Shown: positions 22,000-29,201 of the stretch, in pieces
Position numbering within the stretch: the stretch's first letter is position 1
How the letters are laid out: every line of letters begins with the position of its first letter
DNA from: a virus
IMG/VR virus record: IMGVR_UViG_3300042295_001845
Span: 1 to 53,830 of that record
Strand: one strand, 5' to 3'
Length of the DNA stretch: 53,830 nt
Made by a program: the position numbers and the translations under genes
Notes under the pieces: model-generated
Seen by the model: the letters and a program-made list of their open reading frames with translations, nothing else
Told to the model about the DNA's origin: nothing
The model's database searches: none

Positions 22000-22449
22000 T
22001 TAGTCCCAATCTATTTTTGTGGTTGCATTATATTCATCCACACTATCCTGCAAATCTGCAATGTTGTTATTTATTTTGTTGATTAAATATCTCTGATCCG
22101 ACTTTGTGATTGTGTTGACCCATGGTATTTGGCGAGGAACTGTTGTGCTATAATCCATTGCTACTCCTTCATTTATGATTATTTTTTCATGAAATGAAAT
22201 TGCAGATTTTGCTTCTGCTAGTTCTACTAATGTTGCTTGAATACCTGCTGAAGCTGTTGCTATTTTTTGCTTGATAAGAATCAGAAGATTTTTTGATTGT
22301 TCCCACTCTCCATAAAGTAAGGAAGGATCTATTGAACTATCGTCACCTTCTCTACGGCAGTTAGAACTCTTAAACAATTCTTCTATTTTTGCTAATTCTC
22401 CGGCAATCCGGTTTTTAATTTTCAATGCTTTGCTAATACTAATTTTCAT
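22000..22449 (-). CDS. Helical protein, DIP1984/DUF6847-like layout (149 aa)
   Basis: Two long helices flank a short linker: K-I-S-I-S-K-A-L-K-I-K-N-R-I-A-G-E-L-A-K-I at the start, then L-L-Y-G-E-W-E-Q-S-K-N-L-L-I-L-I-K-Q-K-I. This resembles small DIP1984-type bacterial and phage proteins whose function is not settled. Only the layout supports this. Confidence 0.55.
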   Translation of the reverse strand: MKISISKALKIKNRIAGELAKIEELFKSSNCRREGDDSSIDPSLLYGEWEQSKNLLILIKQKIATASAGIQATLVELAEAKSAISFHEKIIINEGVAMDYSTTVPRQIPWVNTITKSDQRYLINKINNNIADLQDSVDEYNATTKIDWD

Positions 22450-22506
22450 AATTTTGTTCCTCTATTACTATAGTTTGTTTATGGCATTTATCAACCACTT
22501 TTGTCT

Positions 22507-22638
22507 TTAAATTTTATCTGCTTGATTTATTAACTGTGACCCTAATAAATCCCTCATAAAATCATCTTCGGAACTCATACGTTCACAGTGGCGTTCCATA
22601 GATTTTATCGCAGAAATGAGTGCTGGGGACTCCAGCAT
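22507..22638 (-). CDS. Small protein read out of tRNA-Gly 3' end (43 aa)
   Basis: The ATG at 22636-22638 uses the last base of the tRNA-Gly CCA. The frame MLESPALISAIKSMERHCERM... ends TAA at 22507 and is protein-like throughout. Internal in-frame ATGs at 22599 and 22578 are alternative starts. If the tRNA is processed by 3' cleavage, the mRNA would begin at or within this start codon. Too short to recognise a family. Confidence 0.55.
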   Translation of the reverse strand: MLESPALISAIKSMERHCERMSSEDDFMRDLLGSQLINQADKI

Positions 22639-22713
22639 GGAAGGATATGAGAGACTTGCACTCTCCCGCTGACATTGGAAGTGTCAGATGCTCACTATTA
22701 ACATCAATATCCC
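22638..22713 (-). tRNA. tRNA-Gly (TCC)
   Basis: Acceptor GGGATAT/ATATCCT, D-stem ATG/CAT, anticodon loop CTTCCAA on TGACA/TGTCA, T-arm GAGAG-TGCAAGT-CTCTC, CCA. Confidence 0.9.
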
Positions 22714-22733
22714 ATATTTTACTTTCGTTTAAT

Positions 22734-22761
22734 ACCGTACACCTTTTAGAGAAAATGTCAA
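22734..22761 (-). promoter_or_regulatory. Sigma70-like promoter for tRNA-Gly
   Basis: TTGACA-N16-TACGGT. Confidence 0.6.
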
Positions 22762-22799
22762 CATTTTTCGGATTTTAATTTTCAGTTGTTTAAACATTT

Positions 22800-23306
22800 T
22801 CAGTGTGGTGTAAAAGTTACTGAATTATCTCTATCAACTAGAACGCCAACACATTCTTCCGTATCATCTGGAAAAACTTTATAATATTGCGTTCGAATCT
22901 CGTCCACAAAATCATGTCGTCTCACCCACTCGTCTAATTCAGGATTAGTCACTTCTTTGATTCGTAGATTTAACTTTTTCTCCTCTTTTGCCATGCGTTT
23001 TTGTAAAGATTGAATACTTTTGATGAATTTATCTTTATGTTTTACCTTTGGCATCATGGCATCTTGTGCGCGTTGTAAATAATATATGGGTTTCTCTAAA
23101 CTATACAAATCCAAATCATAGATATGTATTCCATTTACCTCAAGGATATAGTCTATATACCACATGCGGGGATCATCTAAATTAAGCAATAAAAAACTGA
23201 AATTCTGGACAAAATCAAATTTATCAAAAATAGGTTTTGAAATTTTGAGCATCCAATTTTTTAATAAGATTTCATCATTCATTTCATCATTCATTTTATC
23301 ATTCAT
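22800..23306 (-). CDS. Unknown protein with MNDx repeat start (168 aa)
   Basis: Begins M-N-D-K-M-N-D-E-M-N-D-E, encoded by a tandem repeat that supplies three in-frame ATGs, so the true start is ambiguous and may vary by slippage. The rest is alpha/beta with a basic helix (K-R-M-A-K-E-E-K-K-L). No family recognised. Confidence 0.65.
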   Translation of the reverse strand: MNDKMNDEMNDEILLKNWMLKISKPIFDKFDFVQNFSFLLLNLDDPRMWYIDYILEVNGIHIYDLDLYSLEKPIYYLQRAQDAMMPKVKHKDKFIKSIQSLQKRMAKEEKKLNLRIKEVTNPELDEWVRRHDFVDEIRTQYYKVFPDDTEECVGVLVDRDNSVTFTPH

Positions 23307-23329
23307 TTTATAAATCTATTGTATTTTGT

Positions 23330-23767
23330 TTAACTATTATATTTCCAGATAATTGCATCAGGGAAATATCTTTCGATTATTTCACTTACAATTTTCCAAT
23401 CACCTCCACCAGTTCCGCAACCAAAAAGATATGGAAAATTATAAATACCAGACAGTTCATTATTCGCAAAAAGCTGAAAGCTGTTTTCCATTGCAGCATA
23501 ATCTGTATGCAATCCTGTTTTCCCATAAGAATCTTGACTGAATACATTTACAACTTTACATTCTTCCAATTCCACTACTTGATAAGTTCCAAGAGGTGAA
23601 ATTCCATTTTTTCTACATTCATCTCCGAATGAGATATAACTATTATAGACTTTTGGAAAAGTGTTTCTTATTTGAAGTGCAATTCCGCTTCCCATTACAA
23701 ATTTACAATTTGTTTGATGAAACAAATAACCTTTTTGTTCTAATAGATTTCCTTCTTTTATAATCAT
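23330..23767 (-). CDS. Macrodomain protein (ADP-ribose binding / Appr-1''-p type)
   Basis: 145 aa. Opens with I-K-E-G-N-L-L, then H-Q-T-N-C-K-F-V-M-G-S-G-I-A-L-Q-I-R, then G-L-H-T-D-Y-A-A-M-E and Y-N-F-P-Y-L-F-G-C-G-T-G-G-G-D-W: the layout of short macrodomains close to Poa1p-like Appr-1''-p phosphatases. It could remove ADP-ribose marks, including those of ADP-ribosylating defence toxins, or process ADP-ribose 1''-phosphate. Preceded by small unknown genes and tRNA-Phe. Confidence 0.82.
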   Translation of the reverse strand: MIIKEGNLLEQKGYLFHQTNCKFVMGSGIALQIRNTFPKVYNSYISFGDECRKNGISPLGTYQVVELEECKVVNVFSQDSYGKTGLHTDYAAMENSFQLFANNELSGIYNFPYLFGCGTGGGDWKIVSEIIERYFPDAIIWKYNS

Positions 23768-23770
23768 AAA

Positions 23771-24064
23771 TTAATTAAATATTACCATTTTTGGATTATC
23801 TCTTTTAGAAATATCATTGAACGATGATACTGAAGTGGTAATCACTATGTTTCTTTTATTATCGCCCCAACTCAAAGTATGTTCATCCACTTCATTTATA
23901 GAGAGATTTTCAATTAATGAAATATTATATTCAAATATCATTGTTTTAATCTGGATCAAATCAAAAGATTTAGTACACCACATTACGTTTTCCTCCATTC
24001 CATATGAAATATATTCATGGTACAATACATCTAGTATTCGATTAATATGTTTTCCAATATTCAT
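23771..24064 (-). CDS. Unknown protein (97 aa)
   Basis: Start at ATG 24064, just after tRNA-Phe; residues predicted further upstream are only tRNA sequence. Mixed alpha/beta (MNIGKHINRILDVLYHEY...). It lies 3 nt upstream of the macrodomain gene, so the two are probably coupled. No family recognised. Confidence 0.6.
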   Translation of the reverse strand: MNIGKHINRILDVLYHEYISYGMEENVMWCTKSFDLIQIKTMIFEYNISLIENLSINEVDEHTLSWGDNKRNIVITTSVSSFNDISKRDNPKMVIFN

Positions 24065-24070
24065 AATTTT

Positions 24071-24146
24071 TGGTGGGTTGACTCGGAATCGAACCGAGAT
24101 AGTCTGTTCTTCAGACAGATGCATGAACCATCGCTGCCATCAACCC
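24071..24146 (-). tRNA. tRNA-Phe (GAA)
   Basis: Acceptor GGGTTGA/TCAACCC, anticodon loop CTGAAGA on TCTGT/ACAGA, T-arm CTCGG/CCGAG, CCA. The first 36 nt overlap the 3' end of the upstream coding sequence. Confidence 0.95.
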
Positions 24147-24497
24147 GTTTTTATATAGTGAATATATTTTAAATTTTCTTTCTATTAACTTGTATGTTTC
24201 AAGTTTTTTAGTTAATGGACGAGAATTAATTTCTCCATACATTCCTTCATATTCTTCAACTTCTCCAGTTTCAACTTCGTCAAAAATTTGAAATTTCAAA
24301 TTATAAATGTCATTCTCTACTGTTATAGTTTCGTTAAATTCTTTTTTATAAACTCCTTCCCATATAAACCTTATAAGATCATCATTTATTCGTAATTCTT
24401 TTGAGAAGTACAATCTATCCTCTACTTGAATTACAATATCTTCTTTACGAAGAATGTCTATAAAATCTTTCCAAGAAATTTGAGTAAAATTATTCAT
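24111..24497 (-). CDS. Unknown protein whose stop lies inside tRNA-Phe (128 aa)
   Basis: MNNFTQISWKDFIDILRKEDI..., acidic alpha/beta. The last ~12 residues are encoded by the 5' part of tRNA-Phe on the same strand. tRNA maturation would destroy the mRNA 3' end. No family recognised. Confidence 0.6.
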   Translation of the reverse strand: MNNFTQISWKDFIDILRKEDIVIQVEDRLYFSKELRINDDLIRFIWEGVYKKEFNETITVENDIYNLKFQIFDEVETGEVEEYEGMYGEINSRPLTKKLETYKLIERKFKIYSLYKNGLMAAMVHASV

Positions 24498-24499
24498 AT

Positions 24500-25018
24500 T
24501 TATTTTTCGCTTTCTAGTATTTTCTCAATTTCTTTAATTTTTTCTAATGTGATTTCTGCAATAAATTTTCGATATGATACGTCAAGGTCTTGACTTCCTC
24601 TTTGTAAGTTTTTCGGAAATCCTGATCTGGCTCTATACATCATAGCACAAAAATAACACAAGTCAAGTTCTAATTCTGAACTAATTTTCCAAGAAACACT
24701 TTCTTCCAAATCATCTATATTTTCTCTTGCGTATTTTATAATTTTTTCCCAAACGTCTGCATAACAAAAAACTATAAATCCGGGTTTATCGGTTGAAAAC
24801 TCTTTATTTTTAAGACGATTATCAATCAATGTTGATTCTATATTATGTAATTCTCCATAAGGGTCTAGTTCTCCTTTTGCAAAGGATATTCCATTAAACC
24901 ACCAAGAATCTAAAACAAATTCTATATCATGTGAAGAATTTGTTTTTAATGCGATTACTTTACCTTCTCCCAAAATAGGAAGATTAGTAATTATACATGT
25001 TTCATGCCAACAGCCCAT
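24500..25018 (-). CDS. Unknown protein (172 aa)
   Basis: Starts M-G-C-W-H-E-T-C-I-I-T-N-L-P-I, an N-terminal Cys pair followed by L-P-I that I associate with an uncharacterised phage family but cannot name. Central Trp/Phe-rich region, C-terminal charged helix. Adjacent to the 128-aa gene (2 nt). Confidence 0.65.
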   Translation of the reverse strand: MGCWHETCIITNLPILGEGKVIALKTNSSHDIEFVLDSWWFNGISFAKGELDPYGELHNIESTLIDNRLKNKEFSTDKPGFIVFCYADVWEKIIKYARENIDDLEESVSWKISSELELDLCYFCAMMYRARSGFPKNLQRGSQDLDVSYRKFIAEITLEKIKEIEKILESEK

Positions 25019-25039
25019 ATATTTATTGTGTTAAAATTG

Positions 25040-25168
25040 TCGTCTAGAAAGGATTCGAACCTTTATTTTCCGGTATATTTTTAAAAATTAGCAAATTAAA
25101 TTTTTAAAATAATATAATGTATAATATTTTTATTATGATGGATATTTTACCAATTAAATTACTAGCCG
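25040..25168 (-). tRNA. tRNA-like locus interrupted by ~56 nt
   Basis: The 5' part CGGCTAG-TA-ATTTAATTGGTAAAAT and the 3' part AAAGG-TTCGAAT-CCTTT-CTAGACG are tRNA-like, with 6 of 7 acceptor pairs. Between them are about 80 nt instead of 22, very AT-rich with a repeated ATTTTTAAAA. A loop ATCATAA (CAT) follows the D-arm, but its stem pairs only partly (TCC/GGA) with the distal side. No CCA. Intron-like insertion or pseudogene. Confidence 0.5.
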
Positions 25169-25183
25169 AAAAGTTGAAAATGG

Positions 25184-25262
25184 AGGGTCAGGTAGGATTT
25201 GAACCTACATCTCACACTACAATATAAATGTGTGCGAATTACCAATTATTCTACCAACCCAA
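25184..25262 (-). tRNA. tRNA-like with a 12-nt anticodon loop
   Basis: Acceptor GGGTTGG/CTGACCC, D-arm GAATAATTGGTAATTC, T-arm GTAGG-TTCAAAT-CCTAC and CCA are all good. The anticodon stem CACAC/GTGTG closes a loop of 12 nt, ATTTATATTGTA, instead of 7, so the identity cannot be assigned. Confidence 0.65.
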
Positions 25263-25279
25263 ATGTGAAAATTATTTTG

Positions 25280-25576
25280 TTATTCTAAAGACAATTCCAT
25301 TGTATACAATTCTATTTCCCAAGATGGAATTATTCTAATAGATAGATCATATAAACTTAATACTAGATATTGATGATATGTGCTCAGGTTTGATACTTTT
25401 CTGTCTGATTCTATATAATCTAGTAATTTTAAACCTACTGTAATAGTGGGATTACTTGGTCTTCGTTGAAATTCTTTTTTCCATTCTACTAGCCATCCTT
25501 CAATTGCGCTAATTATTGATGAAGATGGTAATATCGAACTTTCTAAGTTATCGAATGTTGTTTTATAAACTTTCAT
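25280..25576 (-). CDS. Unknown protein (98 aa)
   Basis: MKVYKTTFDNLESSILPSSS..., a helical W-L-V-E-W-K-K-E-F-Q-R segment and a hydrophobic C-terminal half. Sits between two tRNA groups. No family recognised. Confidence 0.6.
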   Translation of the reverse strand: MKVYKTTFDNLESSILPSSSIISAIEGWLVEWKKEFQRRPSNPTITVGLKLLDYIESDRKVSNLSTYHQYLVLSLYDLSIRIIPSWEIELYTMELSLE

Positions 25577-25595
25577 ATTTTGTTTATATATTTAA

Positions 25596-25670
25596 TGGCT
25601 CCCAAGGTAGGGGTCGAACCTACATATTATTGCGTAACAGGCAATCCCATTGCCATTATGGTACTTGGGA
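25596..25670 (-). tRNA. tRNA-Asn (GTT)
   Basis: Acceptor TCCCAAG/CTTGGGA with G73 as in bacterial tRNA-Asn, anticodon loop CTGTTAC on ATTGC/GCAAT, T-arm GTAGG/CCTAC, CCA. Confidence 0.93.
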
Positions 25671-25681
25671 ATAAAAATTAT

Positions 25682-25749
25682 GTTATTAGACAGGATTTGA
25701 ACCTGTATGCTCTCCCAATGAGAGGAATTACCAATTATTCTACTAATAA
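25682..25749 (-). tRNA. tRNA-Pro (TGG)-like with shortened anticodon arm
   Basis: Perfect acceptor TTATTAG/CTAATAA, D-arm GAATAATTGGTAATTC, T-arm ACAGG-TTCAAAT-CCTGT. The anticodon arm is about 4 nt short: CTCTC-ATTGG-GAGAG gives a 5-nt loop, or ATTGGGA leaves a 3-bp stem. No CCA. A normal tRNA-Pro (TGG) exists at 28917. Confidence 0.6.
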
Positions 25750-25756
25750 ACTAAAA

Positions 25757-25831
25757 TGGTGCCTCCGATGGGATTCGAACCCATAGCCTTCAGATTAAAA
25801 GTCTGTTATTCTACCGTTGAATTACAGAGGC
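25757..25831 (-). tRNA. tRNA-Lys (TTT)
   Basis: Acceptor GCCTCTG/CGGAGGC, anticodon loop CTTTTAA, T-arm ATGGG/CCCAT, CCA. Confidence 0.95.
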
Positions 25832-25846
25832 ATATTTTTATTTAAA

Positions 25847-25922
25847 TGGCATCGCTAGGGGGAATCGAACCCCTCAACTCAAGATTGAAAGTCTTGCGTG
25901 ATAACCGTTTCACTATAGCGAC
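25847..25922 (-). tRNA. tRNA-Glu (TTC)
   Basis: Acceptor GTCGCTA/TAGCGAT, anticodon loop CTTTCAA on CAAGA/TCTTG, T-loop TTCGATT, discriminator G, CCA. Confidence 0.94.
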
Positions 25923-25939
25923 CTGTCTTTTCTTCTTCT

Positions 25940-25967
25940 ACTTTACCACAAAGTTTTCTGTTGTCAA
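25940..25967 (-). promoter_or_regulatory. Sigma70-like promoter for the Glu-Lys-Asn tRNA group
   Basis: TTGACA-N16-TAAAGT, 18 nt upstream of the tRNA-Glu 5' end. Confidence 0.78.
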
Positions 25968-25998
25968 CATGTTTTAGGAGTTTTTCTACTTTTTATAT

Positions 25999-26157
25999 TC
26001 AACGTTTATACCAACTTGAAAATATATCAGCTAAACAATCTCCTATTACATATAATACTATATATGTTGATATAACCCAAAACAATGTTGCTGCTCCTGC
26101 TCCAATCCAAAAATAACTATTAGTTAAAAATTCAGGAATACTAAATGTCAATTTCAT
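25999..26157 (-). CDS. Small membrane protein (52 aa)
   Basis: ATG 26157 overlaps the stop of the CoaB-like gene (TAATG), which suggests coupling. One long hydrophobic stretch (FWIGAGAATLFWVISTYIVL then YVIGDCLA), probably one or two membrane helices. Function unknown. Confidence 0.65.
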   Translation of the reverse strand: MKLTFSIPEFLTNSYFWIGAGAATLFWVISTYIVLYVIGDCLADIFSSWYKR

Positions 26158-27398
26158 TATACCAATCCTCCAGTTTTTTGTGACAAATCAAAGTTATTTT
26201 CAATAAACGTCTTTACTTCTTCTGCAATACCGGGATCACTACTGTTAAACACTACATTTGGACCATGATTATCCAGAAATACTGCTTTTAGCCTACCAAA
26301 AGATTTCAATCCATTTGAAGTATTTTTCCCACATTCGTGACTTCCACATTCATATTCTTTTTGAGAAATTGTGGGAACCAGTGAGTTTTCTTTTTTTGGA
26401 CAATGAAAATGAACAATACTGTCAAAATCCGGATGATCAGAAAATACAATTCTTTGACTTTGTCCACCCACGCTTGGTTTACTGCCATATGCAATTACTC
26501 TATCAGGACCGTCAGTTTCAACTAGAACTAATCCAACATTTTTAATATCTCCCAAATCAGTTTTACGACGAGAAGACAAAAATTTAGTTTCGCTTAGTTT
26601 TACTGCAAAATGTCCTGCGGTTACTCCTCGGAATTTTTTATATGCTCCTTTTTCCACACAATAATTTACAACTTCTCGCAATGCATCCGGAACAAGAAGG
26701 GAATCCCATTCACAAGGATTTCCTGCAACAACCGTTGATCTTGTAAAAGTTAATGTACTTCTTAGTAGTGCAATTTTTACCAATTCTTCCAAAACTTCTT
26801 TTCGATTATTAGTAACACAATAACGTGCTTCTTCTGGAACAATAATCATGTTTCGACGGTGAAGTGTATCATTTGCCAGTACAAGATTAGCACTTGCTTT
26901 TTTAAGCAAATTCAATCCCGCCAGATATTGCTCATCTTCTGTTGCTCCACAAGTTGTCTTGAATGCAACAAGAGTAATATCTTTTCGAGTTTTTCTAAAA
27001 AGATCAACTACTTTTTCCGTATTAGGAATTAGTTTTGCATTATATTCTTTTTTAGAATCTAATCTTCCGCTATATTTTGGATTAGCATTTTTATCCAAAT
27101 TATCTGCATCTACAATCATTTCAAAATCGCAAACTGCTGGACTCCAAAAAACAATTTTTGTAGAAAAGTCATTTACAATGTTTTCTGCAAGTTTAGCCAA
27201 ATCTTTGGGACTTTGCAAGCTGTGATTTCCTCCTGCCATGGACGTTAAAACCAGTTCTGCATCCATTTCTGGAGCTAACTTTTCAACAAGACTCATTAGC
27301 GTTCGGGCGGTTGAGCCGAATGCAGGGGCACACAAGCCTAAATGGCAACTGCTATGAGCTACCGTTCCGCCACCAACAACATAAATTTTCTTTTTCAT
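26157..27398 (-). CDS. CoaB-like domain fused to class-II-aldolase-like domain (413 aa)
   Basis: Residues 1-~225 follow the phosphopantothenoylcysteine-synthetase pattern: V-V-G-G-G-T-V, P-A-V-C-D-F, K-Y-S-G-R-L-D-S ... L-I-P-N-T-E-K-V, V-A-F-K-T-T-C-G and A-N-L-V-L-A-N-D-T. Residues ~230-413 resemble class II aldolase/adducin folds, with A-G-H-F-A-V-K-L and a metal-type V-H-F-H-C-P. The substrate is unknown; CoA or nucleotide chemistry is possible. It sits in an operon with thyX. Confidence 0.62.
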   Translation of the reverse strand: MKKKIYVVGGGTVAHSSCHLGLCAPAFGSTARTLMSLVEKLAPEMDAELVLTSMAGGNHSLQSPKDLAKLAENIVNDFSTKIVFWSPAVCDFEMIVDADNLDKNANPKYSGRLDSKKEYNAKLIPNTEKVVDLFRKTRKDITLVAFKTTCGATEDEQYLAGLNLLKKASANLVLANDTLHRRNMIIVPEEARYCVTNNRKEVLEELVKIALLRSTLTFTRSTVVAGNPCEWDSLLVPDALREVVNYCVEKGAYKKFRGVTAGHFAVKLSETKFLSSRRKTDLGDIKNVGLVLVETDGPDRVIAYGSKPSVGGQSQRIVFSDHPDFDSIVHFHCPKKENSLVPTISQKEYECGSHECGKNTSNGLKSFGRLKAVFLDNHGPNVVFNSSDPGIAEEVKTFIENNFDLSQKTGGLV

Positions 27399-27402
27399 AC
27401 TT

Positions 27403-27708
27403 TTAATTCGATTTTAGTTTATCTTTCCATGAAATATTTTCGATTTTTCTTTTTTCTGCTACATATTCACATATACCCTTATACTGTTTTTCTTTATAAA
27501 GTTCATATATTTTTGGAATATCATTCATTGGAAATTTTTCATCGTCTGCTCCGGGGTAAAAATAATCACTTACATTAATGGTTAAACTAATTGAATCATT
27601 TTCATCTGTTATCATTAACACACATTCATCCAAAAGATATGCTATCATATCTTCTTCAATTGGAATATTTCCTTCTCCTATTAATCTTTTAAGATAGTAT
27701 CTTCGCAT
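27403..27708 (-). CDS. Unknown protein (101 aa)
   Basis: MRRYYLKRLIGEGNIPIEED..., acidic, with V-L-M-I-T-D-E-N-D. Packed between thyX and the CoaB-like gene with 3-4 nt gaps. No family recognised. Confidence 0.6.
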   Translation of the reverse strand: MRRYYLKRLIGEGNIPIEEDMIAYLLDECVLMITDENDSISLTINVSDYFYPGADDEKFPMNDIPKIYELYKEKQYKGICEYVAEKRKIENISWKDKLKSN

Positions 27709-27711
27709 AAC

Positions 27712-28497
27712 TTACAAAACTACCTTTTTAAAGTTATTATTTTTTACCAAATCATAAACTCCCCAACGATCAAGAATCAACCTTTCCAAAATTTCAATAT
27801 GATATGCATCTTCAAAATTCCAAAGCATTTTAGAAACTATTGGACATTCTTGGATAAGAATATCCCGGATAACTTCTGCCACTTCCCGGCATTCTTTTTG
27901 CGCTGTTTTATACAACCTTTTATTCAGAGTGGTAATCCAATCACGAAGTTTACCATTAAAAATAATTTTTGTAGTTGTTGCTTCTGGCAAGACGAATCTT
28001 GCTGTTTCTCGGGCAACGTTATTGTTTATTAGTTCCTGATATAGTTCAAAACTATTTTTCATATGTTCCTTGACTTTTTCACTTGCCTTTCCGGTTTTAT
28101 CGGTGAAAAAGTCATTATCAGAAACAAACAAAATTGGATCTACCAAATTTGTTGAACTTTGACGATTATTAGAGCATTGTTCTCGCAATTCGATTTCTTC
28201 ATATTCATTAACAATTTTATATCGTTGACTCAATTCTTGAGGTTGCAAGCTCCAATGTCTCAACAGTTCTCGTCCAATGGCACGGGACGTTTCAATCTCA
28301 ATTCCAAGATTAACCATTGCAAAAACACTCCAATGTCCTTCTCTTAGACAATGCCGAAGAAGTTTATGAGGTTCATTAAACAATTCATTTACATCTCTGG
28401 AACTGCTGAGTCTTGCAATTCCTACTGTAATTTCGTCAATACTTTTGTCTGTATATTCTGCAACTCCTGCGGTTTTAGTGATTAAACGTGCTTTCAT
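27712..28497 (-). CDS. thyX: Flavin-dependent thymidylate synthase
   Basis: 261 aa. The ThyX signature is R-H-W-S-L-Q-P-Q-E-L-S-Q-R-Y (family RHRxxSxxExSxR). Supporting segments: L-R-H-C-L-R-E-G-H-W-S-V-F, N-N-V-A-R-E-T-A-R-F-V-L-P, and L-R-D-W-I near the C-terminal third. It makes dTMP from dUMP using FAD and methylene-folate, feeding phage DNA synthesis. Operon with small zinc proteins upstream and the CoaB-like gene downstream. Confidence 0.93.
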   Translation of the reverse strand: MKARLITKTAGVAEYTDKSIDEITVGIARLSSSRDVNELFNEPHKLLRHCLREGHWSVFAMVNLGIEIETSRAIGRELLRHWSLQPQELSQRYKIVNEYEEIELREQCSNNRQSSTNLVDPILFVSDNDFFTDKTGKASEKVKEHMKNSFELYQELINNNVARETARFVLPEATTTKIIFNGKLRDWITTLNKRLYKTAQKECREVAEVIRDILIQECPIVSKMLWNFEDAYHIEILERLILDRWGVYDLVKNNNFKKVVL

Positions 28498-28499
28498 TT

Positions 28500-28694
28500 T
28501 TAATTTGTTAAAATATATTCAATTTTTCCTTTGATAAAGTGGGGAGGATTTTTACCAAGATGTTCAAGACAATCACAAGAAGAAACTGGTTCATCTGCAT
28601 ATACTCCCTCACAATACTTGCAAATATATGCATCCCGCTGCACAAAACGCTTAGAAGGTTTTGTATTTTCAGGGATTGTTGATTCGTCTGCCAT
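28500..28694 (-). CDS. Small zinc-binding protein (64 aa)
   Basis: C-K-Y-C-E-G ... C-D-C-L-E-H: a Cys cluster for one zinc. It lies immediately upstream of thyX (2 nt). Function unknown. Confidence 0.6.
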   Translation of the reverse strand: MADESTIPENTKPSKRFVQRDAYICKYCEGVYADEPVSSCDCLEHLGKNPPHFIKGKIEYILTN

Positions 28695-28709
28695 ACGTTA
28701 TTATAATTT

Positions 28710-28913
28710 TTAAAGGAGACAACCAGTTCCTTCTGTCATACTCCATCCACAAACAGTGCAATTTGCGCCTGTTACCAACCAAAGATCCCATGGTTCCATT
28801 TTTCCATTACAAGAAGGACATGGTGGACAAACATCTTCCGGCTTTAAATTTTTAAAACCGTCTTGATATTTCTGGTCTAAAAATCTCGCATGTTCATCTT
28901 TATTAATTAACAT
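28710..28913 (-). CDS. Small zinc-ribbon protein (67 aa)
   Basis: C-P-P-C-P-S-C-N-G-K and C-T-V-C-G-W form a zinc ribbon. Preceded by tRNA-Pro (28917), whose 3' end is 3 nt before the ATG, so tRNA 3' processing would leave an almost leaderless mRNA. Confidence 0.65.
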   Translation of the reverse strand: MLINKDEHARFLDQKYQDGFKNLKPEDVCPPCPSCNGKMEPWDLWLVTGANCTVCGWSMTEGTGCLL

Positions 28914-28916
28914 AAA

Positions 28917-28991
28917 TGGTCAAGATGGTGGGTAACGCTCCCACATATTCTACGCCCCAAACGTAGCGCATTGCTTGTCTGCCACATCCTG
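28917..28991 (-). tRNA. tRNA-Pro (TGG)
   Basis: Acceptor CAGGATG/CATCTTG (C1-G72 as in bacterial Pro), anticodon loop TTTGGGG on CTACG/CGTAG, T-arm GTGGG-AGCGTTA-CCCAC, CCA. Confidence 0.9.
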
Positions 28992-29001
28992 ATATTTTTA
29001 T

Positions 29002-29029
29002 ACTATACACTGTAAAGTTCTTTTGTCAA
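29002..29029 (-). promoter_or_regulatory. Sigma70-like promoter for tRNA-Pro and the thyX run
   Basis: TTGACA-N16-TATAGT. No promoter or terminator is seen between here and thyX. Confidence 0.72.
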
Positions 29030-29045
29030 AAAGAAAATGTGTATT

Positions 29046-29119
29046 TGGTGCTTCTAAAAGGAATCGAACCTTTTCATGTTGCTTATGAAACAACTGTTCT
29101 ACCACTGAACTATAGAAGC
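29046..29119 (-). tRNA. tRNA with CAT anticodon (Met or Ile2)
   Basis: Acceptor GCTTCTA/TAGAAGC, anticodon loop TTCATAA on GTTGT/GCAAC, T-arm AAAGG/CCTTT, CCA. With TilS encoded nearby, this may be the AUA-reading tRNA-Ile2 instead of tRNA-Met. Confidence 0.92.
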
Positions 29120-29122
29120 AAA

Positions 29123-29193
29123 TGGTCTAGACGATGGGAATTAACCCCACAACCTGTATTCAAACTACCGCTCTCCCATTAAGCTACGCCTAG
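29123..29193 (-). tRNA. tRNA-Gln (TTG)-like with defective anticodon stem
   Basis: Acceptor CTAGGCG/CGTCTAG, D-arm GCTTAATGGGAGAGC, a T-arm (GTGGG-GTTAATT-CCCAT) and CCA. The anticodon arm is ~3 nt short: loop GTTTGAA is closed by GTA/TAC only. A standard tRNA-Gln with the same anticodon exists at 17587. Confidence 0.6.
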
Positions 29194-29201
29194 ATATACT
29201 T

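Noticed and set aside
25999-26200. Second overlapping ORF on the plus strand near 26258
   Set aside because: It is antisense to the strongly protein-like CoaB-like gene.
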